Source: Alphaproteobacteria bacterium (GTDB lineage: Bacteria > Pseudomonadota > Gammaproteobacteria > Burkholderiales > Burkholderiaceae_C). From it: 64,000 bases of DNA. Position 1 is the stretch's first letter, and every line of letters begins with the position of its first letter. This document shows positions 35,253-46,077 of the stretch, piece by piece. The notes beneath the pieces are model-generated. The model made no database searches, was not told where the DNA came from, and saw only the letters and a program-made list of their open reading frames with translations. Made by a program: the position numbers and the translations under genes. The DNA lies in NCBI GenBank assembly GCA_030054175.1, contig JASGCM010000003.1, forward strand, positions 31,521-95,520. The letters run 5' to 3'.

Positions 35253-36323
35253 TCAGCCCAGTGCCTTGACCACGGCGTCGCCCATTTCTCGGGTGCCGAC
35301 GCGGGTGGTTCCGACACTGTAAATGTCGGGGGTGCGCAAGCCTTGGGCAAGCACCTTTTTGACAGCGGCTTCGATGCGGTCGGCAGCTTCGGCCTGATCG
35401 AGGCTGTAGCGCAACATCATGGCGGCAGACAAAATGGTGGCCAACGGATTGGCCACACCTTTACCGGCGATGTCAGGGGCGCTGCCGTGGCTGGGCTCAT
35501 ACAAACCCTGCTTTTTGTCGTTCAATGAGGCCGAAGGCAACATGCCAATCGAGCCGGTCAGCATCGAGGCTTCGTCGGACAAGATATCGCCAAACATGTT
35601 GCCAGTGACGACCACGTCGAATTTTTTGGGCTCTTTGACCAATTGCATGGCGGCGTTGTCGATGTACATGTGTTCCAGGGTGACATCGGGGTATTCTTTG
35701 CCCAACTCGACCATGGTGTCGCGCCACAGTTGCGAGGTTTCCAGCACGTTCGATTTATCGACACTGGTGACGTGTCGGTTGCGCTTGCGGGCGGCCTCGA
35801 AAGCCACGCGCCCAATGCGGATGATTTCTGGGCGGGTGTAGCGCATGGTGTCAAAGCCCTCCTCGGCCCCAGGGAAGAGCCCGTCGGTGGCGGTGCGACG
35901 GCCACGTGGCTGACCGAAATAAATGTCGCCTGTCAGCTCGCGCATGATCAGGATATCCAGGCCCGACACCAACTCGGGCTTTAAGCTGGAGGCATGGGTC
36001 AATTGCTCATAGCAAATGGCCGGGCGGAAGTTGGCGAACAAACCCAGGTGTTTGCGCAGACCCAAAATGGCCTGCTCGGGTCGGAACTGGCGTTCGAGTT
36101 TGTCGTACTTCCAGTCACCAACGGCGCCAAACAAAATGGCGTCCGAGGTCTTGGCCAGATTCAGGGTGGCTTCGGGCAAGGGGTGGCCATGGGCGTCATA
36201 GGCGGCGCCGCCCACCAAGGCCTCTTCCATCTCCATGCCCAGACCCAAGACTTTGAGCACCTTGACGGCTTCGGCGGTGATTTCTGTTCCAATGCCGTCG
36301 CCGGCCATGACTGCGATTTTCAT
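35253..36323 (-). CDS. leuB: 3-Isopropylmalate dehydrogenase
   Basis: A 356-residue NAD-dependent beta-decarboxylating dehydrogenase. [56 protein letters not shown] and [26 protein letters not shown] contain the substrate, Mg and NAD sites. It makes 2-oxoisocaproate in leucine synthesis. It is last in leuC-leuD-leuB on the minus strand, with 21 bp to leuD. Confidence 0.97.
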   Translation of the reverse strand: MKIAVMAGDGIGTEITAEAVKVLKVLGLGMEMEEALVGGAAYDAHGHPLPEATLNLAKTSDAILFGAVGDWKYDKLERQFRPEQAILGLRKHLGLFANFRPAICYEQLTHASSLKPELVSGLDILIMRELTGDIYFGQPRGRRTATDGLFPGAEEGFDTMRYTRPEIIRIGRVAFEAARKRNRHVTSVDKSNVLETSQLWRDTMVELGKEYPDVTLEHMYIDNAAMQLVKEPKKFDVVVTGNMFGDILSDEASMLTGSIGMLPSASLNDKKQGLYEPSHGSAPDIAGKGVANPLATILSAAMMLRYSLDQAEAADRIEAAVKKVLAQGLRTPDIYSVGTTRVGTREMGDAVVKALG

Positions 36324-36344
36324 GCGATGTGACTTTCTAAAGAA

Positions 36345-36989
36345 TCAAAGGGTGTGGGCCAGCCAAGGCTTGGTCGCCAGGCGCTGGGCCTCATAGGCGC
36401 GGATTTTGTCGGCATGGCGCAGGGTCAGACCGATGTCATCAAAACCGTTGATCAGGCAGTACTTGCGAAAGGCATTGACCTCGAAGGGAATCTCTTCGCC
36501 CTGGGCCTTGACCACCACCTGGCGATCGAGGTCGATGGTGAGCTCAAAGCCGGGGAAGGCCGCCACTTCGTTGAACAGACCATCGATGACCGACTCGGGC
36601 AAGACGATGGGCAACAAGCCGTTCTTGAAGCAGTTGTTGAAAAAGATGTCGGCGAAACTGGGCGCCAAGATGGCTCGAAAACCATATTGGTCGATGGCCC
36701 AGGGAGCGTGTTCACGCGAGGAACCGCAACCGAAGTTCTTGCGAGCCAACAAAATGCTGGCGCCCTTGTAGCGCGGCAGGTTCAGCACGAAGTCGGGGTT
36801 GGGCTTGCGTTGCGACTCGGGCACACCGGGTTCGCCTTTGTCCAGATAGCGCCACTCGTCGAACAAGTTGGGGCCAAAACCGGTTTTCTTGATCGACTTG
36901 AGAAACTGCTTGGGGATGATGGCATCGGTGTCGACGTTGGCGCGATCCATGGGCGCGACCAGACCTTTGTGGAGGGTGAACTTTTGCAT
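36345..36989 (-). CDS. leuD: 3-Isopropylmalate dehydratase, small subunit
   Basis: 214 residues ([30 protein letters not shown]). The swivelling domain pairs with Leu[25 protein letters not shown] is the family signature. It isomerises 2- to 3-isopropylmalate. ATG 36989 is the family start; the longer frame runs into leuC antisense. It lies 10 bp downstream of leuC. Confidence 0.97.
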   Translation of the reverse strand: MQKFTLHKGLVAPMDRANVDTDAIIPKQFLKSIKKTGFGPNLFDEWRYLDKGEPGVPESQRKPNPDFVLNLPRYKGASILLARKNFGCGSSREHAPWAIDQYGFRAILAPSFADIFFNNCFKNGLLPIVLPESVIDGLFNEVAAFPGFELTIDLDRQVVVKAQGEEIPFEVNAFRKYCLINGFDDIGLTLRHADKIRAYEAQRLATKPWLAHTL

Positions 36990-36999
36990 GGCGGCTCCC

Positions 37000-38421
37000 T
37001 TAGGCGAATTGGCGGATGTCGACGAAATGGCCATGGATGGCGGCGGCCGCAGCCATGGCCGGGCTGACCAGGTGGGTGCGCCCCCCGTTGCCTTGGCGGC
37101 CTTCGAAGTTGCGGTTGCTGGTCGATGCGCATCGCTCTCCGGGCTCGAGGCGATCTGCATTCATGGCCAAACACATCGAGCAGCCGGGCTCGCGCCACTC
37201 AAATCCAGCGGCCTTGAAGATCTCGTGCAGGCCTTCCCGCTCGGCCTGGTCTTTGACCAGGCCCGAACCGGGAACGACCATGGCCTGCTTGACGTTGCGT
37301 GCAACTTTTTGGCCCAGCTTTTTCACCACCGCGGCGGCTTCACGCATGTCTTCGATGCGGCTGTTGGTGCATGAGCCAATGAACACTTTGTCGATGGAGA
37401 TGTCACGGATCGGCTTGCCGGGTTGCAGGGCCATGTATTCCAAGGCGCGCTCGATGGCCATACGACGGGTGGCGTCCTTTTCCTTGTCGGGGTCGGGCAC
37501 GCGACCATCCACGCCCAACACCATCTCGGGGGAGGTACCCCAGGTCACTTGCGGCACGATCTGGGTGCCATCGAACTCGACCACCGCATCGAAATGCGCG
37601 CCGACGTCGCTGTGCAAGGTGCGCCAATAGGCGACGGCCTGATCCCACTCGACACCGGTGGGAGCCAGCAGACGGCCCTTGACGTATTCGATGGTTTTCT
37701 CATCCACCGCCACCAGGCCGGCGCGAGCGCCGCCTTCGATGGCCATATTGCAAAGGGTCATGCGGCCTTCCATGGAAAGGTCGCGAATGGCGCTACCGGC
37801 GAATTCGATGGTGTAGCCAGTGCCGCCGGCGGTGCCGATCTTGCCGATGATGGCCAACACGATGTCTTTGGCGGTGACGCCACGAGCGACTGTGCCCTCG
37901 ACTTTGATCAGCATGTTCTTGGCCTTCTTGGCCAACAAGGTCTGAGTGGCCATGACGTGCTCGACCTCTGAGGTGCCAATGCCGTGCGCCAGCGCGCCAA
38001 AGGCACCGTGGGTTGAGGTATGCGAATCGCCGCAGACTACGGTCATGCCGGGCAAAGTGGCACCGTTCTCAGGGCCAATCACATGCACGATGCCTTGACG
38101 CTTGTGGAGAAATGGAAAGTAGGCCGCTGCACCAAAGGCCTGGATGTTGGCGTCCAAAGTGGTGACTTGTTCTTTGCTGATGGGGTCGGTGATGCCGTCG
38201 TAGCCCATCTCCCAACCAGTGGTCGGTGTGTTGTGGTCGGCGGTGGCCACGATCGAGCTGACGCGCCAGACTTTGCGGCCAGCCTGACGGATGCCCTCGA
38301 AGGCCTGCGGACTGGTGACTTCATGGACCAAGTGACGGTCAATGTAGAGGACTGCGGTGCCGTCTTCCTCGGTGTGGACGACGTGCTCGTCCCAAATTTT
38401 GTCGTACAGGGTGCGTGCCAT
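37000..38421 (-). CDS. leuC: 3-Isopropylmalate dehydratase, large subunit
   Basis: 473-residue aconitase-like protein with 4Fe-4S ligands: one cysteine in [33 protein letters not shown], and the pair in [18 protein letters not shown]. With LeuD it is the second step of leucine synthesis. First gene of the leuCDB operon. No leader peptide for attenuation is obvious in the 120 bp upstream, which separate it from phzF. Confidence 0.97.
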   Translation of the reverse strand: MARTLYDKIWDEHVVHTEEDGTAVLYIDRHLVHEVTSPQAFEGIRQAGRKVWRVSSIVATADHNTPTTGWEMGYDGITDPISKEQVTTLDANIQAFGAAAYFPFLHKRQGIVHVIGPENGATLPGMTVVCGDSHTSTHGAFGALAHGIGTSEVEHVMATQTLLAKKAKNMLIKVEGTVARGVTAKDIVLAIIGKIGTAGGTGYTIEFAGSAIRDLSMEGRMTLCNMAIEGGARAGLVAVDEKTIEYVKGRLLAPTGVEWDQAVAYWRTLHSDVGAHFDAVVEFDGTQIVPQVTWGTSPEMVLGVDGRVPDPDKEKDATRRMAIERALEYMALQPGKPIRDISIDKVFIGSCTNSRIEDMREAAAVVKKLGQKVARNVKQAMVVPGSGLVKDQAEREGLHEIFKAAGFEWREPGCSMCLAMNADRLEPGERCASTSNRNFEGRQGNGGRTHLVSPAMAAAAAIHGHFVDIRQFA

Positions 38422-38545
38422 GGCTTCGCTGCTGGAAAAGGTTGAAGGAACCTGACATTTTAGGGGGGTCTGGGCAAGGCGTGTGCGCCACGGGGTGTGC
38501 CGCAGGTGACCGAAGGAGATACAGGGTCAGAGGGGGATTGCGGGC

Positions 38546-39379
38546 TCAGAGCTCGATTTGACCGTCGATACAGGCCACCACCTGGCCAGCCGCCCACACC
38601 TGCCCCCCGGATTCGCTCAGAAACACCTGCCCGGCAGCGCCCACCCGGGTGCCTTGGCGCACCCGATACGGGTTGGAGGCCAGGCCGGCCCCGATCAGCC
38701 ATTGGGCCAATCCGGCGTTCAAGCTGCCGGTGACCGGGTCTTCGCCCACCCCCATGGCGGGGATGAAGGCACGAACCTCGAAATCGGCCTCGCTGCCTGG
38801 GGGATGCGGCCCAAGCAGACCAACCCGGTGTCCGCCCAAAGCAGCGAAGTTGGGCTGAACGGCCAGCACGGTCTGGGCATCGGCCAACATCAAGGCACAC
38901 CAGCCAGGACCGTTGTCCACCCATTGATGGCGCACCACCTGATCGGGGCACAGATCCAGGGCCAGGCAGATGGCGCTCAAGTCGGCGTCAGACAGGGGGC
39001 CAGTGCGGCGCAAGGGCGGTGCGGCAAAGGCCAACTGAGGCCCCATGCGTCGGATGGGCACCAAACCCACCGGGCACTCTTGCACGATCCAATCAGATCG
39101 GGCGGGCACGCCACCGGCCCACAGCCAGGCTTGGCAGCTGCCCAGGGTCGGGTGCCCGGCAAAAGGCAATTCACCACCCGGCGTGAAAATGCGCACACGG
39201 TAATCGGCCCCGGATTGGGTCGGCGGCAACAAGAATGTGGTTTCGGACAGGTGGGTCCAGCGTGCCAGCGCAGCCATGTCGGCATCGCTCAGGCCTTGGG
39301 CATCATGCACCACGGCCAGCGGGTTGCCCAGCAAGGGGCGGTCGGTGAAGACATCGAGCTGGTGAAAGCGCCGCTTCAT
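38546..39379 (-). CDS. PhzF family isomerase-like protein
   Basis: A 277-residue protein with the diaminopimelate-epimerase fold of the PhzF family: QLDVFTDRPLLGNPLAVV at the start, ARWTHLSETTFLLPP (active-site glutamate), FAGHPTLGSCQ and GEDPVTGSLNAGLAQWL. Catalysed reaction unknown for most members; phenazine genes are absent here. The ATG at 39379 is chosen because MKRRFHQLDVF is the family N-terminus. It lies 16 bp after the DUF3297 gene, possibly in the lysS operon. Confidence 0.9.
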   Translation of the reverse strand: MKRRFHQLDVFTDRPLLGNPLAVVHDAQGLSDADMAALARWTHLSETTFLLPPTQSGADYRVRIFTPGGELPFAGHPTLGSCQAWLWAGGVPARSDWIVQECPVGLVPIRRMGPQLAFAAPPLRRTGPLSDADLSAICLALDLCPDQVVRHQWVDNGPGWCALMLADAQTVLAVQPNFAALGGHRVGLLGPHPPGSEADFEVRAFIPAMGVGEDPVTGSLNAGLAQWLIGAGLASNPYRVRQGTRVGAAGQVFLSESGGQVWAAGQVVACIDGQIEL

Positions 39380-39395
39380 GGTAGCCAGAGCGCGG

Positions 39396-39653
39396 TCAGG
39401 CTTGGACGTAATACACCTCGACACGGCCCTTGAGTTTGATCAGCAGGGGGTTACCCTTGCGATCCAAGGTCTTGCCTGCCGGCACCTTGATCCAGCCCCC
39501 GCTCAGGCAATACTCTTCAACATCAGCGCGTTCGTTTCCATTGAAGCGCACGCCGATGGCATGGCCCAACACCTCGGGGTTATAGAACTTTGAACGGACA
39601 TCAATGCTGAGGTGATCGGGCAGCTCGGGGCGAGCAGGGTTGTCGGTACTCAT
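39396..39653 (-). CDS. DUF3297 protein
   Basis: An 85-residue protein, recognised as DUF3297: LPDHLSIDVRSKFYNPEVLGHAIGVRFNG, then YCLSGGWIKVPAGKTLDRKGNPLLIKLKGRVEVYY. Function unknown; it looks like a small beta-rich cytoplasmic protein. It lies 3 bp after lysS on the same strand and 16 bp before phzF, so the three are probably co-transcribed. Confidence 0.88.
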   Translation of the reverse strand: MSTDNPARPELPDHLSIDVRSKFYNPEVLGHAIGVRFNGNERADVEEYCLSGGWIKVPAGKTLDRKGNPLLIKLKGRVEVYYVQA

Positions 39654-39656
39654 GGC

Positions 39657-41198
39657 TCAGTGCTCTCGCTTCAGGGCAGGGAAAAGAATCACGTCACGGA
39701 TGCTGGCGCTGTCGGTCAACAACATCATCAGGCGGTCGATGCCAATGCCGCACCCACCCGTGGGGGGCATGCCGTACTCGAGGGCACGGACGAAGTCGTG
39801 ATCAAAGAACATGGCCTCGTCGTCACCGCCATCTTTGGCCGTGACTTGGGCATGAAAACGTGCCGCCTGGTCTTCGGCATCGTTCAACTCGGAGAATCCG
39901 TTGCCGAACTCACGACCGGTGATGTAGAGCTCGAAGCGCTCGGTGACTTCGGGTCGTTGATCGTTGGCGCGCGCCAGCGGTGAGATCTCGGTCGGGTGCT
40001 CCATGATGAAGGTGGGCTGCCAAAGCTTGTCTTCCACCGTTTCTTCAAAAAAAAGCACCTGCAAGGACGCCAGGCTGCGGCTTGAGAGCTTGTTTTTTTC
40101 TTCCGATTGACCCAATTTCTTGAGGGCGGCGATCAGCCACCGGGGGTCATCGACACCGGCACCAGCATCGGTATGACGCAAGATGGCCTCACGGATGGTC
40201 AATCGCTCGAAGGGCTGTGATAAATCAATGGGTTTGCCGCCATAGGTGAGCAAAAGCGTACCCACGGCCTTTTGCGCCGCATCTCGGATGATCTCTTCAG
40301 TAAAGCCCATCAGGTCGCGGTAATTCCAATAGGCCGCGTAGAACTCCATCATGGTGAACTCGGGGTTATGGCGCACCGAGATGCCTTCGTTGCGAAAGTT
40401 GCGGTTGATTTCAAACACCCGTTCGAAACCGCCGACGATGAGTCGTTTCAAATACAACTCGGGGGCAATGCGCAGGAACATTTCCTGGTCCAGGGCATTG
40501 TGATGGGTCACGAAAGGACGCGCGTTGGCACCGCCCGGGATTGGGTGCAACATGGGGGTTTCGACCTCCAGGAACCCGTGCTGGACCATGAATTCACGGA
40601 TGCCGCTGACGGCCTTGCTGCGGGCCACAAAACGCTGACGGGTCGACTCATCGGTCATCAGGTCGATGTATCGCTGGCGGTATTTGATTTCCTGATCAGC
40701 CACGCCATGGAACTTGTCGGGCATGGGGCGCAAGCTTTTGGTCAGCAAACGCACCGAAGTGGCATGGATCGACAACTCACCAGTACGGGTTTTGAAAAGT
40801 TTGCCTTCGGCCCCCAAGATGTCGCCCAAATCCCAGTGTTTGAAGTCGGCGTAGACCTCTTCGCCCACATCATCGCGAGCGACATAAATCTGAATGCGAC
40901 CGCTGGCGTCGGACAAAGTGGCGAAGCTGGCCTTGCCCATGACGCGCTTGAGCATCATGCGACCGGCGACGCGCACCACATGGCCTTCTTGCTGCAAGGT
41001 CTCAGCGCTTTTCGCCCCGTGCAACTCGTGCAGGTCGTGGGCATGGTGTGCCGGTTTGAAGTCATTGGGAAAAGGCACGTTGCCGCCGGCATGGTGGCGC
41101 TCGCGCAGGGCCTTGAGCTTGTCACGGCGCTCGGCAATCAGTTGGTTTTCGTCGACGGCAGGTGCCGTGGCTTCGGTGCTGGGCTTATTTTCAGACAT
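39657..41198 (-). CDS. lysS: Lysyl-tRNA synthetase, class II
   Basis: A 513-residue class IIb aminoacyl-tRNA synthetase with the N-terminal OB-fold anticodon-binding domain ([32 protein letters not shown]). Motif 2 reads [23 protein letters not shown] and motif 3 [26 protein letters not shown]. It charges tRNA-Lys. Transcribed divergently from recO (67-bp gap). Heads a short operon with DUF3297 and phzF. Confidence 0.98.
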   Translation of the reverse strand: MSENKPSTEATAPAVDENQLIAERRDKLKALRERHHAGGNVPFPNDFKPAHHAHDLHELHGAKSAETLQQEGHVVRVAGRMMLKRVMGKASFATLSDASGRIQIYVARDDVGEEVYADFKHWDLGDILGAEGKLFKTRTGELSIHATSVRLLTKSLRPMPDKFHGVADQEIKYRQRYIDLMTDESTRQRFVARSKAVSGIREFMVQHGFLEVETPMLHPIPGGANARPFVTHHNALDQEMFLRIAPELYLKRLIVGGFERVFEINRNFRNEGISVRHNPEFTMMEFYAAYWNYRDLMGFTEEIIRDAAQKAVGTLLLTYGGKPIDLSQPFERLTIREAILRHTDAGAGVDDPRWLIAALKKLGQSEEKNKLSSRSLASLQVLFFEETVEDKLWQPTFIMEHPTEISPLARANDQRPEVTERFELYITGREFGNGFSELNDAEDQAARFHAQVTAKDGGDDEAMFFDHDFVRALEYGMPPTGGCGIGIDRLMMLLTDSASIRDVILFPALKREH

Positions 41199-41265
41199 AA
41201 GGGGCTATTGTAGGTCTGGAGCCAGGTGGGGCTTGTTGCACAATGGCGGGACTCAAGCCCTGCGA

Positions 41266-42048
41266 ATGTCCAAAAGCCGCCCCCTCAGTCACGAACCCGC
41301 CTTTGTGCTGCACCAGTACCCCTGGAGCGAATCCAGCCTGATCCTGGAGGTGTTCACTCGCCACCATGGTCGGCTGGCGGTGGCGGCCAAGGGGGTTAAG
41401 CGACCCACATCCAGCTTTCGCCCCGTTTTACTGCCCCTGCAACCCCTTTCTCTGAGTCTGGGGGGCGACGGCGAAATCCGCAACCTGAAGTCGGCAGAAT
41501 GGCAAGGGGGCCATGTGATGCCCAGCGGCGACCCATTGCTGGCGGGTTTCTATCTGAATGAATTGTTGCTGCGGTTGTTGGCCCGTGACGACCCCCATCC
41601 GGTCCTGTTCGACTGCTACCGGCAAGCCGTGCTGATGTTGGCCCAAGGCGGCGAGAGCGCGGTCACGCCGGCGTTGCGGGCATTTGAATTGCTTTTGCTG
41701 CGCGACGTCGGGTTCTTGCCCAGCCTCAGCGCACAGACCCTGAGCTTGCAACCCTTGACCCAGGACGCAGCCTACGATCTCGTGCCCGAGGGCGGTCTGC
41801 GCAAGCCCTCACCGGATGATGGATCAGACGAAGGACGTCGCCCCCGGCTGCTGGGCCGTCACTGGCTGGCTTTGCAAGACACTCTGGACGCCGATCACCC
41901 TTTCGCCGACCTGGTGCGCCTTTTGGCGCAATGGCAGCAGGAAGACCGCACGGCCTTGCAGCAGCAACTTCGCGGCATGATCCAACACCATTGCGGCGCC
42001 GAGTTGCTGAAAACGCGCCAGCTCATGATGGACCTGCAAAATCTCTAG
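41266..42048 (+). CDS. recO: DNA repair protein RecO
   Basis: A 260-residue protein with the RecO N-terminal OB domain (EPAFVLHQYPWSESSLILEVFTRHHGRLAVAAKG) and C-terminal helical domain (HPVLFDCYRQAVLML, LRAFELLLLRDVGFLP). It assists RecA loading with RecR. The zinc-finger cysteines of some RecO proteins are missing, as often in betaproteobacteria. The ATG at 41266 is chosen by similarity; an earlier start would invade the lysS promoter. The stop codon directly abuts a palindromic repeat. Confidence 0.93.
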   Translation: MSKSRPLSHEPAFVLHQYPWSESSLILEVFTRHHGRLAVAAKGVKRPTSSFRPVLLPLQPLSLSLGGDGEIRNLKSAEWQGGHVMPSGDPLLAGFYLNELLLRLLARDDPHPVLFDCYRQAVLMLAQGGESAVTPALRAFELLLLRDVGFLPSLSAQTLSLQPLTQDAAYDLVPEGGLRKPSPDDGSDEGRRPRLLGRHWLALQDTLDADHPFADLVRLLAQWQQEDRTALQQQLRGMIQHHCGAELLKTRQLMMDLQNL

Positions 42049-42155
42049 AAATTGGGGTCAGACCCCAATTATTCTGTCAACCAAGTTCCACGCAGATCAT
42101 AAAAATAATTGGGGTCTGACCCCAATTTCTTGACCCCAATTTCTGCAATTTCTAG
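42045..42155. repeat. GGGGTC/GACCCC palindromic repeats, locus 3, with terminal inverted repeats
   Basis: Two full palindromes (42049-42071 and 42106-42129) and an extra half unit (42131-42142), framed by CTAGAAATT (42045-42053) and AATTTCTAG (42147-42155), a perfect 9-bp inverted repeat. The left frame includes the recO stop codon. The arrangement resembles a small composite of REP-like units in the recO-pdxJ gap. Confidence 0.75.
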
Positions 42156-42177
42156 GGAATGGCGGGATAATTTGAGG

Positions 42178-42918
42178 ATGACGGCCTTGAGTGTGAATTT
42201 GAATAAAGTGGCGCTGATGCGCAACACGCGGCATTTGGGTATTCCCAGCGTGTTGCGGGCAGCAGAAATTTGCTTGCAAGCGGGTGCCCAGGGCATCACG
42301 GTTCACCCTCGCCCCGACGGTCGGCACATCCGCGCCGATGACGTGGCGGATTTGTCGGCGCTGTTGCGCGACTGGCCAGATCGCGAGTTCAATATCGAGG
42401 GCAATCCCTTTCATAACCTGATGGATTTCGTGCGCCTGTTCAAGCCGCATCAAGCGACTTTCGTTCCCGATGGCGAAGGGCAGTTCACCAGCGACCACGG
42501 GTGGTCGCTGGGGCAAGACGCAACGCGCTTGCGCCCACTGATCGAAGAATGTCACCAACTGGGCGTGCGGGTCAGCCTGTTCATGGACGCCGATCCCGAT
42601 GCGATGGCAGCGGCGTGCGCTTGCGGCGCCGATCGGGTCGAGTTGTACACCGAACCCTATGCGCAAGCGCATGGGGGTAACGCACAAGCCGTCCAATTGG
42701 CACTTTATGCCCACAGTGCGCAAACCGCGCAAGCCGCAGGACTGGGGGTGAATGCGGGCCATGATCTGAACCGCGCCAATTTGCCCGATTTCTTGCGTGG
42801 CGTGCCCAACGTGCTTGAAGTGTCGATCGGCCATGCGCTGATCGCCGATGCGCTGGAGTTGGGCTATGCAGAAACGGTGCGCGCCTACCTGGCCACTTGC
42901 GCCAACGCCAACCCATGA
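42178..42918 (+). CDS. pdxJ: Pyridoxine 5'-phosphate synthase
   Basis: A 246-residue TIM-barrel enzyme: [68 protein letters not shown] and [15 protein letters not shown] are family motifs with phosphate and substrate residues. It condenses 1-deoxyxylulose 5-phosphate with aminoacetone phosphate. The ATG at 42178 follows TTTGAGG and lies beyond the palindromic repeats. It overlaps acpS by four bases (ATGA). Confidence 0.96.
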   Translation: MTALSVNLNKVALMRNTRHLGIPSVLRAAEICLQAGAQGITVHPRPDGRHIRADDVADLSALLRDWPDREFNIEGNPFHNLMDFVRLFKPHQATFVPDGEGQFTSDHGWSLGQDATRLRPLIEECHQLGVRVSLFMDADPDAMAAACACGADRVELYTEPYAQAHGGNAQAVQLALYAHSAQTAQAAGLGVNAGHDLNRANLPDFLRGVPNVLEVSIGHALIADALELGYAETVRAYLATCANANP

Positions 42919-43346
42919 TTTACGGCATCGGCACCGACATTTGCGATGTGCGCCGCATCTCCAACGCTTTGCAACGACATGGCGAACGCTTTGCCGCCAA
43001 GGTGTTGTGCCCCAACGAGTTGGCCACTTGGAAGGCGCGCAGCGCGCGCTGGCCCGAACGTGGTGTGCGCTATGTGGCGACACGCTTTTCGGCCAAAGAG
43101 GCCTTCAGCAAGGCCATCGGCAAGGGCATGCGCATGCCCATGACTTGGTTGCGTTGCGAGATCGGCCGCCTGCCCTCGGGCGAGCCGACGCTGATCCTGC
43201 ACGGCGAGTTGAAAACCTGGTTCGAAGCCCGCGGCCTGAGCGCCCGCGTCAGCCTGAGCGACGAGTCCGACTATGCGGTTAGTTTTGTGGTGGTGGAGCA
43301 AATCCACCCCCAGCCTTTGAATCACCCCGACTCCACACCACCATGA
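42915..43346 (+). CDS. acpS: Holo-(acyl-carrier-protein) synthase
   Basis: A 143-residue phosphopantetheinyl transferase: [15 protein letters not shown] with the Mg-binding aspartate, [18 protein letters not shown] as second motif. It attaches the 4'-phosphopantetheine arm to AcpP (gene at 52303). It overlaps pdxJ and nagZ with ATGA on both sides, a tightly coupled operon. Confidence 0.96.
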   Translation: MIYGIGTDICDVRRISNALQRHGERFAAKVLCPNELATWKARSARWPERGVRYVATRFSAKEAFSKAIGKGMRMPMTWLRCEIGRLPSGEPTLILHGELKTWFEARGLSARVSLSDESDYAVSFVVVEQIHPQPLNHPDSTPP

Positions 43347-44431
43347 CCACGCCCCATGCCCCCCTGATTTTGGACATCGCCGGTACGCGGCTCAATGACA
43401 CCGACCGACAACGCCTGCGCCACCCCCTGACTGGCGGCCTGATTTTGTTTGCCCGCAACTGGGAAAACCGCCGGCAACTGAGCGATTTGTGCGCCGAAAT
43501 CAAGGCGGTGCGCCCTGACGCGCTGATATGCGTCGATCATGAGGGGGGGCGGGTCCAGCGTTTCCGTACCGATGGCTTCACCCATTTGCCACCCATGCGG
43601 GCTCTGGGCGAGGTCTGGATGAAAGATGATGCCGGCCGGCCTGGCAGCGGGGCCTTGCGAGCCATGCGTGCGGCAGCCGCATGCGGCCAGGTGCTGGCGC
43701 TGGAATTGCGCGCCTGCGGGGTCGACTTCAGTTTCACGCCGGTACTCGATTTGGACTACGGCAGCAGTGGCGTGATTGGCGACCGGGCCTTTCACACAGA
43801 CGCCCGGGTGGTGACGGTCTTGGCGCAAAGCCTGATGCAGGGTCTAATGAGTGGGGGCATGGCCAACTGCGGCAAACACTTCCCCGGCCACGGCTTTGTG
43901 AGGGCTGACTCGCACACCGAAATCCCAGTCGATCGGCGTAGCCTGAAAGCGATTTTGAACGCCGACGCCTGGCCATATGCGGCCTTGGGCGCGACGCTCA
44001 GCAGCGTGATGCCGGCGCACGTGATTTACCCCAAGGTCGATGAGCGTCCAGCCGGGTTTTCGGTGCGCTGGCTGCAAGATATCTTGCGCGGTCAACTGGG
44101 CTTTGAGGGGGCGATATTCAGCGACGATTTGTCGATGGAAGGGGCCCGCCGAATCGATGGCCGGGTGGTGAGTTACACCGATGCTGGGGTTGCGGCGCTG
44201 CAAGCCGGCTGCGACTTGGTACTGCTGTGCAACCAAAGCGTGCCAGGCGAGGGCCAGGCGGTGGATGTGTTGCTCGATGGCTTGACCGAAGCTTTGGTCA
44301 AGGGGCGTTGGCAAGCCAGTGAGGCCAGTGAGCAGCGCAGACGGGCGCTGCTACCGAGCCGCGCAGCTGTGGCCTGGGATGAATTGATGCGAGACAGTTT
44401 GTATCTGCAGGCGCTCGAGCGTTTGCCCTGA
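43343..44431 (+). CDS. nagZ: Beta-N-acetylhexosaminidase (peptidoglycan recycling)
   Basis: A 362-residue GH3 enzyme. [33 protein letters not shown] and [20 protein letters not shown] (catalytic His/Asp loop) and FSDDLSMEG (nucleophile) are all present. It removes GlcNAc from anhydro-muropeptides in the cytoplasm and thereby also shapes AmpC-type signalling where present. Last gene of recO-pdxJ-acpS-nagZ, ending 16 bp before the convergent era. Confidence 0.95.
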   Translation: MTTPHAPLILDIAGTRLNDTDRQRLRHPLTGGLILFARNWENRRQLSDLCAEIKAVRPDALICVDHEGGRVQRFRTDGFTHLPPMRALGEVWMKDDAGRPGSGALRAMRAAAACGQVLALELRACGVDFSFTPVLDLDYGSSGVIGDRAFHTDARVVTVLAQSLMQGLMSGGMANCGKHFPGHGFVRADSHTEIPVDRRSLKAILNADAWPYAALGATLSSVMPAHVIYPKVDERPAGFSVRWLQDILRGQLGFEGAIFSDDLSMEGARRIDGRVVSYTDAGVAALQAGCDLVLLCNQSVPGEGQAVDVLLDGLTEALVKGRWQASEASEQRRRALLPSRAAVAWDELMRDSLYLQALERLP

Positions 44432-44447
44432 ATCGATCAACTGTCGC

Positions 44448-45380
44448 TCAGGTGTCGTAACCAAAACTGCGCACGCGGGCCTCGTCATCGGCCCACCCAG
44501 AACGCACTTTGACCCAAAGTTGCAGAAACACTTTGGCATTGAGCAGTTTCTCCAACTCGGTTCGGGCTTCGGTACCGATGCGCTTGAGTTTTTCGCCTTG
44601 CTCACCGATCACCATGGCTTTGTGCCCATCGCGCTCAACCACGATGGTGGCGGCAATGCGCACCATGCGGTTGGCAGTGCGCCCCGGCTCTTCTTCAAAC
44701 TGTTCGATCACCACGGTCGAGGTGTAAGGTAACTCATCGCCCGTCAGGCGAAACAGTTTTTCTCGCACGATTTCGCTGGCCAGGAATTTCTCGCTGCGGT
44801 CGGTGAGTTCATCGGGTCCGTACCACCAAGTCTGCTCGGGCAGGTGCTGGCGGCAAATTTCAAGTAAACGCGCAATGTCTTTCGGGTTTTTGGCCGACAT
44901 CGGTACGAATTCGGTGAAGGGGTGGCGTTGCTGCATGTCGCGCAGCCAGGGGGCCAGTTCAGCGCGGCGGTGCACGGCATCGAGTTTGTTGGCCACCAGC
45001 AGCACCGGCGTTGAGGGATGGAGCAAGGACAAGACCTTGGCGTCAGCCATGGTGAAGTGACCAGCCTCGACCACGAACAACACCAGATCGACATCGCTCA
45101 CTGCGCCCAGCACGGTTTTGTTCAAGGAACGGTTGAGTGCATTGGTGTGGCGAGTCTGAAAACCAGGCGTGTCGACAAAAATGAACTGGGTGTCGGCTTC
45201 GGTGCGGATGCCGGTGATCCGGTGCCGGGTGGTTTGAGCCTTGCGAGAGGTGATGCTGATTTTTTGCCCCACCAAGGCGTTGAGCAAAGTCGATTTGCCA
45301 ACATTGGGGCGGCCCACAATGGCGACCAAGCCGCAACGCTGGGGATCGACTGGGGTGTCCTCGGTGGGGCTGGGGTTCAT
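44448..45380 (-). CDS. era: GTPase Era
   Basis: A 310-residue GTPase: [16 protein letters not shown] (G1), TTRHRITG (switch), DTPGF (G3), NKLD (G4), MSAK (G5) and a C-terminal KH domain ([13 protein letters not shown] [15 protein letters not shown]). Binds 16S rRNA 3' end in 30S maturation. ATG 45380 overlaps the rnc stop by four bases (ATGA). Start chosen because [23 protein letters not shown] has the family layout; longer extension is rnc antisense to frame. Confidence 0.96.
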   Translation of the reverse strand: MNPSPTEDTPVDPQRCGLVAIVGRPNVGKSTLLNALVGQKISITSRKAQTTRHRITGIRTEADTQFIFVDTPGFQTRHTNALNRSLNKTVLGAVSDVDLVLFVVEAGHFTMADAKVLSLLHPSTPVLLVANKLDAVHRRAELAPWLRDMQQRHPFTEFVPMSAKNPKDIARLLEICRQHLPEQTWWYGPDELTDRSEKFLASEIVREKLFRLTGDELPYTSTVVIEQFEEEPGRTANRMVRIAATIVVERDGHKAMVIGEQGEKLKRIGTEARTELEKLLNAKVFLQLWVKVRSGWADDEARVRSFGYDT

Positions 45381-46069
45381 GCAATGTGTCTCCGGATGGC
45401 GGCCAACATGGCCTGTGCAGCAGCCTGTTCGCCGGCCCTGCGCGAGGCGCCCTGCCCACGCTGGCTCAAATTCAATTCGGGCACCAGACATTCGATTTCG
45501 AAGATTTGCTGGTGGGCAGCCCCATGGGTATCGATGCCCCGGTACAAGGGCAATTTCATGCGCCGCCCCTGTAGCAACTCTTGTAACTCGGTCTTGGGGT
45601 CTTTGGCATTGGCTTTCATGGTGGGGCTGAACTCCACCTGGTCGTACAAACGACGCACCAGTGCGTCGGCCGCCTCGAAGCCAGCATCGAGAAACACGGC
45701 ACCTATCAGGGCCTCGAAGGCGTCGGCCAAAATCGAAGGGCGTTTGTCGCCTCCAGATCGCAATTCTCCCTCGCCCAAACGCACCAGACCGACCAAGCCC
45801 AGTCCCAGCGCCAAACGATGCAAGGTTTCCTGTCGCACCAGACTGGCCCGAATGCGCGAGAGTTCGCCTTCCGTCATGCCACCCAAGGCTCGGTACAGCA
45901 CTTGGCTGATCGATAGGCCCAGCACGGTGTCACCCAAAAATTCCAACCGCTCATTGTGGGTGGCGCTGAAGCTGCGGTGGGTCAGCGCCATTTCGAGCAA
46001 GCCGGGTTGGGCGAAGCGGTGTTGTAATCTCTCTTGCAGGGCCAACAAAGGCGCGGATAACTCGGCCAT
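45377..46069 (-). CDS. rnc: Ribonuclease III
   Basis: 230 residues: nuclease domain with the signature [26 protein letters not shown] and [16 protein letters not shown] (metal ligands), then a double-stranded RNA-binding domain ([36 protein letters not shown]). It processes rRNA precursors and structured mRNAs. Member of lepA-lepB-rnc-era. Confidence 0.97.
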   Translation of the reverse strand: MAELSAPLLALQERLQHRFAQPGLLEMALTHRSFSATHNERLEFLGDTVLGLSISQVLYRALGGMTEGELSRIRASLVRQETLHRLALGLGLVGLVRLGEGELRSGGDKRPSILADAFEALIGAVFLDAGFEAADALVRRLYDQVEFSPTMKANAKDPKTELQELLQGRRMKLPLYRGIDTHGAAHQQIFEIECLVPELNLSQRGQGASRRAGEQAAAQAMLAAIRRHIA

Positions 46070-46077
46070 GGCAGCGC

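Noticed and set aside
38558..39433. 291-codon plus-strand frame opposite phzF
   Set aside because: Antisense shadow of the PhzF gene.
40272..41213. 313-codon plus-strand frame opposite lysS
   Set aside because: Antisense shadow; the lysS motifs are unmistakable on the minus strand.
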